A stretch of DNA of 11,406 bases, taken from the NCBI GenBank assembly GCA_039927975.1, contig JBDSTZ010000583.1, positions 1 to 11,406 of the forward strand, read 5' to 3'. Within the stretch, counting starts at the first letter, position 1, and each line of letters opens with the position of its first letter. Positions 6,376 to 11,406 of this stretch are shown in pieces. A model generated the notes under the pieces. It made no database searches and was not told the origin of the DNA. It saw nothing but the letters and a program-made list of their open reading frames with translations. This DNA is from JBDSTZ01 sp039927975 (lineage in GTDB: Bacteria; Pseudomonadota; Gammaproteobacteria; Burkholderiales; Burkholderiaceae_D). Position numbers and translations under genes: made by a program.

Positions 6376-6726
6376 ATGGAAATTAAGCGTTTGCACGTAG
6401 GAAGCCGCTTGTCGGAAGTGGCCATCAGCAACGGCACGGTCTACCTGGCCGGCCAGATCGCCGACGACACCACGGCCGGCATCGAAGGCCAGACCAGCGA
6501 GGTGCTCGGCCATGTCGACCGTCTGCTGGCCGAGGCCGGCAGCGACATGACCTGCATCCTGATGTGCCAGATTTTTATTGCGAGCATGGCCGATTTCGCC
6601 GGCATGAACAGCGTCTGGGACGCCTGGGTGGCGTCCGGCCACACGCCGCCGCGCGCCACCGTCGAGGCCCGCCTGGCCAACCCGGCCTGCCTGGTCGAGA
6701 TCGTCGTCACCGCCGCCGTGCGCTGA
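6376..6726 (+). CDS. RidA (YjgF/YER057c/UK114) family protein
   Basis: At 116 residues this is slightly shorter than E. coli RidA. It has the single-domain family pattern: VYLAGQIADDT (22-32), an amphipathic helix QTSEVLGHVDRLLAEAGSD (39-57), and the C-terminal PPRATVEARLANPACLVEI stretch (91-109). Arg99 occupies the place of the arginine essential for imine/enamine deaminase activity in RidA, and Glu108 is also kept, so it may be active; the detailed sequence looks like a side branch of the family and not the archetype. A GTG start at 6364 would add four residues; ATG at 6376 was preferred because GAAAGA lies upstream at a normal distance. It ends only six bases before relA, an arrangement implying co-transcription and probably coupled translation. 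Confidence 0.88.
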   Translation: MEIKRLHVGSRLSEVAISNGTVYLAGQIADDTTAGIEGQTSEVLGHVDRLLAEAGSDMTCILMCQIFIASMADFAGMNSVWDAWVASGHTPPRATVEARLANPACLVEIVVTAAVR

Positions 6727-6732
6727 TCCATC

Positions 6733-8982
6733 ATGGTTGCCATCGCCGCGCTGGGAAGCGAAACAAGCCAGCTGGTGCAGGGCCTTGGGCCGGAAGATTG
6801 CGTCCGGGTCGAGCAGGCGCTCGCCTACGCCACCGAGGCCTACCAGGACAAGGTCTGCAGTTCCGGCCAGAACGCGCTCGACTTCGCGGTCGGCGTGGCC
6901 GGCACGCTGGCTTTCCTGCGCACCGATGCCGAGACGCGCATCGCCGGCCTGATGTTCGAGATGACGGTGATCGAGCCGAAGGCCGCCGCCGGCCTCGAGC
7001 CGCGCTTCGGCAAGGAAGTGACCGACCTGGTGTCGGGCGTGCGCCAGTTGATCCGCTTGCGCGACATGACGGTCGGCCACGGCCAGCAGGCGCTCGGACG
7101 CGGCAAGAACGCCGCGCAGGAAGCGGTCGCGCAAATCGAAACGCTGCGCAAGATGCTGCTGGCGATGGCCACCGACATGCGGGTCGTCATCGTGCGCCTG
7201 GCGTCCTGCGTGACCACCTTGCGCTATTTTGCCGACATCAAGCTGTTCAACGAGATGACCCGGGCCTACGGCCGCGAATCGCTCGACCTGTACGCGCCGC
7301 TGGCCAACCGGCTCGGGATCTGGCAGCTCAAGTGGGAACTGGAAGACCTGTCGTTCCGCTTTCTTGAGCCCGACACCTACAAGCGCATCGCCAAGATGCT
7401 CGAAGAAAAGCGCATGCTGCGCGAAAGCTTCGTCTACAGCGCCATCACACGCCTGCAGGACGAGCTGGCGGCGGCCGGCATCGAGGCCGAAGTGTTCGGC
7501 CGGCCCAAGCATATCTACAGCATCTGGAACAAAATGCGCGGCAAGGAGCTCGACTTCAACGAGCTCTACGACGTGCGCGCCTTTCGCGTGATCGTCGCCG
7601 ACGACAAGACCTGCTACACCGTGCTGGGCCTGGTGCACAATATCTGGACGCCGATTCCGAAAGAGTTCGACGACTACATCTCGCGCCCTAAAGCCAACGG
7701 CTACCAGTCGCTGCACACGGTCGTTACGGCCGACGACGGGCGTCCGCTCGAAGTCCAGATCCGTACCCAGGAAATGCATAACTTCGCCGAGTACGGGATC
7801 GCCGCGCACTGGCGCTACAAGGAAGAGGGCGGCTCGAACTTCAAGAGCCAGAAGTACGACGAGAAGATTGCCTGGCTGCGCCAGCTGCTGGCCTGGAAGA
7901 CCGACGTCGCCGACGCCGTGGTCGGCCAGGAAGACCGGCAGCGCGAGTGGGTCGAAAAGCTCAAGTCGGCCACGCTGGACGATCGCATCTTCGTGCTCAC
8001 GCCGCAGGCGCGGGTGCTCGAACTGCCGGTCGGCGCCACGCCGATCGACTTTGCGTACCACCTGCACAGCGAAGTCGGACACCGCTGCCGGGGCGCCAAG
8101 ATCGACGGCGTGATGGTGCCGCTCAACACGCCGCTGCGCAACGGCCAGACCTGCGAGATCATCACCGCCAAGGGTGCGCCCGGCACCGCCGGCCCGTCGC
8201 GCGACTGGCTCAGTCCCGGCTACACGGTCAGCAGCCGCACGCGCTCCAAGGTGCGCGCCTGGTTCCACGCCATCGACTTGCAAGAGACGCTGGCACATGG
8301 CCGCGCGATGGTGGAAAAATCACTCCAGCGCGAAGGCAAGACCGCCGTCAACCTGGAGGCGCTGGCCCACAAGCTGGGGTTCGCCAAGGTCGACGACCTG
8401 TTCGCCTCGGTCGGCAAGGAAGAATTCTCGCTGCGCCAGGTCGAGCTGGCCCTGCACGAGACGGGCGCGCCGCCGGCCGAGCCGGAAGACGCCGTCGTGC
8501 TCAGCAAGAGCCGCGCATCGAGCGTGGAGCAGGGCGCCAAGTCCGGCGTGCTGGTGGTCGGCACCGAAGGTCTGCTGACGGCGCTGGCCAAGTGCTGCAA
8601 GCCGGCGCCGCCGGACGGCATCGTCGGCTTCGTCACGCGCGGCAAGGGCGTCTCGATCCACCGCGCCACCTGCAAGAATTTTGCCGAAATGCGCGACAAG
8701 GCGCCCGAGCGGGTCATCCACACCGACTGGGGCAGGGCCGGCCAGGACACCGTTTACCCGGTCGACCTGTTCATCCTGGCCGGCGACCGCCAGGGCTTGC
8801 TGCGCGATATCTCCGAGGTGTTTTCGCGCGAGAAGATCAACGTGATCGGCGTGAACACCCAGAGCGCCAAGGGCCAGGCGCGCATGACCTTCACCGCCGA
8901 GATCGGCTCGACCGCGCAACTGCAAAAGGCGCTCGGCGCCATCATGGAAGTGAGCGGCGTGCAGGAAGCGCGGCGGAACTGA
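6733..8982 (+). CDS. relA: RelA, GTP pyrophosphokinase (ppGpp synthetase I)
   Basis: This 749-residue protein is close to E. coli RelA (744). It makes pppGpp/ppGpp from ATP and GTP/GDP on ribosomes stalled with uncharged tRNA. Domains in order: a degenerate HD hydrolase domain (about 30-190) in which the zinc-binding HD signature is replaced around RIAGLMFEMT; a synthetase domain (about 220-365) with GRPKHIYSIWNKM, YDVRAFR (Asp280) and EFDDYISRPKANGYQSLHT; a TGS domain (about 418-480); a helical region; a zinc-finger domain with Cys621, Cys622, His643 and Cys647; and an ACT/RRM domain (about 676-749). The acidic EFDD (311-314) is the variant typical of monofunctional RelA; bifunctional Rel/SpoT enzymes carry RxKD. 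No good Shine-Dalgarno precedes 6733, so translation is probably coupled to the RidA-family gene six bases upstream. Its stop overlaps the next start (TGATG). Confidence 0.97.
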   Translation: MVAIAALGSETSQLVQGLGPEDCVRVEQALAYATEAYQDKVCSSGQNALDFAVGVAGTLAFLRTDAETRIAGLMFEMTVIEPKAAAGLEPRFGKEVTDLVSGVRQLIRLRDMTVGHGQQALGRGKNAAQEAVAQIETLRKMLLAMATDMRVVIVRLASCVTTLRYFADIKLFNEMTRAYGRESLDLYAPLANRLGIWQLKWELEDLSFRFLEPDTYKRIAKMLEEKRMLRESFVYSAITRLQDELAAAGIEAEVFGRPKHIYSIWNKMRGKELDFNELYDVRAFRVIVADDKTCYTVLGLVHNIWTPIPKEFDDYISRPKANGYQSLHTVVTADDGRPLEVQIRTQEMHNFAEYGIAAHWRYKEEGGSNFKSQKYDEKIAWLRQLLAWKTDVADAVVGQEDRQREWVEKLKSATLDDRIFVLTPQARVLELPVGATPIDFAYHLHSEVGHRCRGAKIDGVMVPLNTPLRNGQTCEIITAKGAPGTAGPSRDWLSPGYTVSSRTRSKVRAWFHAIDLQETLAHGRAMVEKSLQREGKTAVNLEALAHKLGFAKVDDLFASVGKEEFSLRQVELALHETGAPPAEPEDAVVLSKSRASSVEQGAKSGVLVVGTEGLLTALAKCCKPAPPDGIVGFVTRGKGVSIHRATCKNFAEMRDKAPERVIHTDWGRAGQDTVYPVDLFILAGDRQGLLRDISEVFSREKINVIGVNTQSAKGQARMTFTAEIGSTAQLQKALGAIMEVSGVQEARRN

Positions 8983-9782
8983 TGCCATTTACCGTCTCGC
9001 ATATCGCGGCCGTGTTGCCGCTCGGGCGCTGGTCGCGGTACCGGCTGCCGCTGTCGGCGCTGGCGATCGGCAGCATGGCGCCGGACTTCGGCTACTTTCT
9101 GAACCTGGGCCTGCCCAGCCGCATGAGTCACACGGTCGAAGGCGTGTTGACCCAGTGCGCGCCGCTGGCCTTGCTGGTGTACCTGATCTTTCATCTGCTG
9201 CTCAGCCGCCCGGTGTTGGCGATGCTGCCGCAGGCGCTGGCCGACCGGCTTGCGCCGAGCCTGCCGGGGCGCGCCGATCTGACGTTCGGCAACATGCTGG
9301 CGGTGCTGGCCGCACTGGTCATCGGCGGACTGACCCATATCTGGTGGGACGGCGCCACCCACCGCGACGGCGCGATCGTGATGGCGTTTCCGATTCTGCT
9401 CAGCCCTGTGCCGCTGCCGTTCTGGCCCGACCTGTTGCTCTACAAATTGCTGCAGCATGTCTCGAGCGTGTTCGGCCTGGCGGTGCTGGCGCTGGCGCTG
9501 CGTGCCTGGATGCGGCGGCCCGAAAAGCCTTCGCCGCGTTTGCCGGCCTATCCGGTGCTCGCCGCCCAGCTCAGAAACGGCGTGCTGCTGGCGATCGTCG
9601 CGCTTGGTGTTCTTGGCGCCTGGACCGGCTGGCACACCGTCAGCGACTGGGCGCGGCTCGAACGCTGCCTGTTCTTTGCCGTCGTCGGCGGCATCAAGAT
9701 GATGCTCGGCGCCAGCCTGCTGTATTGCCTGGCCTGGCAGGCTTGCGGCCTGTTCGGGCGGCGGACCGTGACATCAAAATAA
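8982..9782 (+). CDS. DUF4184 family polytopic membrane protein
   Basis: This 266-residue integral membrane protein opens with MPFTVSHIAAVLPL and LPLSALAIGSMAPDF, the N-terminal signature of DUF4184. Hydrophobic segments lie near 58-75, 104-118, 132-148, 160-175, 199-215 and 230-255. Potential metal ligands cluster at His7, Asp35, His50, His119, Asp123 and His127 (GGLTHIWWDGATHRDG). Such a His/Asp set recalls the DUF457/YdjM-like predicted membrane metal-dependent hydrolases, but no activity is established for DUF4184 as far as I know. The start overlaps the relA stop by one base, so its translation is tied to relA. At the other end, its stop overlaps the start of an 11-codon ORF leading to the permease gene. 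Confidence 0.85.
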   Translation: MPFTVSHIAAVLPLGRWSRYRLPLSALAIGSMAPDFGYFLNLGLPSRMSHTVEGVLTQCAPLALLVYLIFHLLLSRPVLAMLPQALADRLAPSLPGRADLTFGNMLAVLAALVIGGLTHIWWDGATHRDGAIVMAFPILLSPVPLPFWPDLLLYKLLQHVSSVFGLAVLALALRAWMRRPEKPSPRLPAYPVLAAQLRNGVLLAIVALGVLGAWTGWHTVSDWARLERCLFFAVVGGIKMMLGASLLYCLAWQACGLFGRRTVTSK

Positions 9783-9816
9783 TGGCGATGGCGCGCCGAC
9801 TCGGTATGATGCGCTG

Positions 9817-9817
<1 letters not shown>
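9782..9817 (+). CDS. 11-codon linker ORF, possible coupling peptide
   Basis: The ATG at 9782 overlaps the DUF4184 stop (TAATG), and its TGA at 9815-9817 overlaps the permease start (TGATG). The encoded peptide would be MAMARRLGMMR. Stops and starts abutting on both sides would let ribosomes re-initiate across the gap, which otherwise lacks a Shine-Dalgarno site for the permease. It may be chance; there is no evidence that the peptide itself matters. Confidence 0.3.
9805..9810 (+). promoter_or_regulatory. possible -10 box for leaderless permease transcript
   Basis: TATGAT differs from the -10 consensus at one position and ends six bases before the permease ATG at 9817, so transcription could begin at or next to the start codon. 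No good -35 lies 17 bases upstream (ATGGCG), so the promoter would be weak or activator-dependent. The alternative is read-through from relA. Confidence 0.25.
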
Positions 9818-10620
<803 letters not shown>

Positions 10621-10668
10621 CCCCATGAAGCTGCCATCCAACCCGCAACGTTTGAAAGGAATGCGCGC

Positions 10669-11406
10669 ATGAGCGAACCGAAGGCCGAGGCGGGCATTGA
10701 GCCGGTCAGCAACGTCGAAGTCAAGGCGGTGGTGCTGCTGATTCTGATGGCGGCCCTGATCACCACCTTCCTGCTGTACGTGATGTACGCGCGCGGCGTG
10801 TTCGAGAGCACCCAGCGGCTGGTGCTGATGACGGACGATTCGGAAGGCGTTATCCCGGGCATGGACGTCACTTTTTCCGGCTTTCCGGTGGGACGGGTGC
10901 AACGGGTCGAGCTGGCGCCGGACGGCAAGGTGAGAATCCTGGTCGACGTGCCGCGCAAGGAAGCCAAGTGGCTCAAGACGTCCAGCGTGTTCACGATGGA
11001 GCGCAGCCTGGTGGGCGAGACCCGCATCAAGGCCTTCAGCGGGATTTTGACCGATCCGCCGATCGAGCCGGGCGCGGTGCGCAATGTGCTGCGCGGCGAT
11101 ACCGGGGCGGAGATTCCGCGCCTGGTGGCGAGCGCGCGTGCGCTGCTGGAAAACCTCGACAATATGACGCGCAGCGATTCGAGCATCAACGCCAGCCTGG
11201 CCAATGTGCAGGCGGTCACCGGCAAGCTGGGTGGCAAGTATGGCTTGCTGGGCAGCGCGCTCGGCAGCGATGAAGAGGCGCGCAAGCTGCTGCAAACGCT
11301 GCAGCGGGTTGATGGCTTGCTGGCCAAGACCGATCAGCGGGTATTCGGCAAGAACGGCGTGATGGACGATACCCAGGCCGCGATCGTGCAGCTGAAACAG
11401 GTGCTG
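10669..11406 (+). CDS. MlaD-like MCE-domain protein, 3' end beyond window
   Basis: The reading frame is open from 10669 to the window end (246 codons seen, no stop). One membrane anchor (about 18-41) is followed by a single MCE domain (about 48-125) with the pattern LMTDDSEGVIPGMDVTFSG and VGRVQRVEL, then a long, probably helical region (about 148-246) with heptad-like leucines. Family members form hexameric rings or tubes that carry lipids through the periplasm. AAAGGA (10655-10660) is a good ribosome binding site eight bases before the start. An ATG at 10661 hits a stop after three codons. It is paired with the MlaE-like permease; a single MCE domain with a long helical tail suggests an MlaD- or Mce-type and not a multi-domain PqiB/LetB type, as far as the visible part allows. 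Confidence 0.9.
   Translation, partial: MSEPKAEAGIEPVSNVEVKAVVLLILMAALITTFLLYVMYARGVFESTQRLVLMTDDSEGVIPGMDVTFSGFPVGRVQRVELAPDGKVRILVDVPRKEAKWLKTSSVFTMERSLVGETRIKAFSGILTDPPIEPGAVRNVLRGDTGAEIPRLVASARALLENLDNMTRSDSSINASLANVQAVTGKLGGKYGLLGSALGSDEEARKLLQTLQRVDGLLAKTDQRVFGKNGVMDDTQAAIVQLKQVL

Noticed and set aside
6349..8298. Long minus-strand open frame opposite the RidA-family gene and relA (649 codons)
   Set aside because: It lies entirely antisense to two well-recognised genes, and its translation is His/Asp/Gly/Arg-rich with no domain; typical shadow in high-GC DNA.
7947..8981. Upstream in-frame extension of the DUF4184 gene through relA
   Set aside because: The extension overlaps the relA C-terminal half in another frame and is Arg/Gly-rich; the true protein begins at 8982 with the family N-terminus.

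Overview
The window is GC-rich, densely coded bacterial chromosome with no mobile element, CRISPR array, tRNA or rRNA that I can see. Gene content and protein style (RelA preceded by a RidA-family gene, a DUF4184 protein, a split MlaE/MlaD-type transporter, a BlaI/M56/TonB cluster, DctA, 3-hydroxybutyrate dehydrogenase) suggest a betaproteobacterium, most likely Oxalobacteraceae (Massilia/Duganella/Janthinobacterium type). That placement is inference from memory of such genomes, not a search result.

The left half lies on the minus strand. From 2697 down to 52 runs a compact operon: a BlaI/MecI-type repressor, an M56 (BlaR1/MecR1-type) membrane metallopeptidase whose start overlaps the repressor stop (ATGA), and a small secreted TonB C-terminal-domain protein. 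The M56 protein has a TonB-like C-terminal module closely similar to the small protein, plus a more degenerate TonB-like module before it. The cluster therefore encodes three related periplasmic modules, each with a cysteine pair. This is the most unusual part of the window: it looks like a proteolytic signalling circuit whose sensor is TonB-like instead of penicillin-binding. Upstream is a 324-base gene-free stretch with an AT-rich control region, a candidate operator, and the terminator of the next gene. Then come dctA (C4-dicarboxylate uptake) and a 3-hydroxybutyrate dehydrogenase gene, also on the minus strand. Both serve carbon and storage-compound metabolism, but they are probably separate transcription units.

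The right half lies on the plus strand and reads like one long gene train: an alpha/beta hydrolase, a RidA-family protein, relA (hydrolase-dead, synthetase-type (p)ppGpp synthetase), a DUF4184 membrane protein that overlaps the relA stop by one base, an MlaE-like ABC permease, and an MlaD-like MCE protein that runs off the end of the window. The DUF4184 and permease genes are separated only by an 11-codon ORF whose start overlaps the preceding stop and whose stop overlaps the following start. The layout suggests that stringent-response synthesis and an envelope lipid-transport module may be co-transcribed. The divergent gap 5286-5437 should hold promoters for both the dehydrogenase and the plus-strand train.
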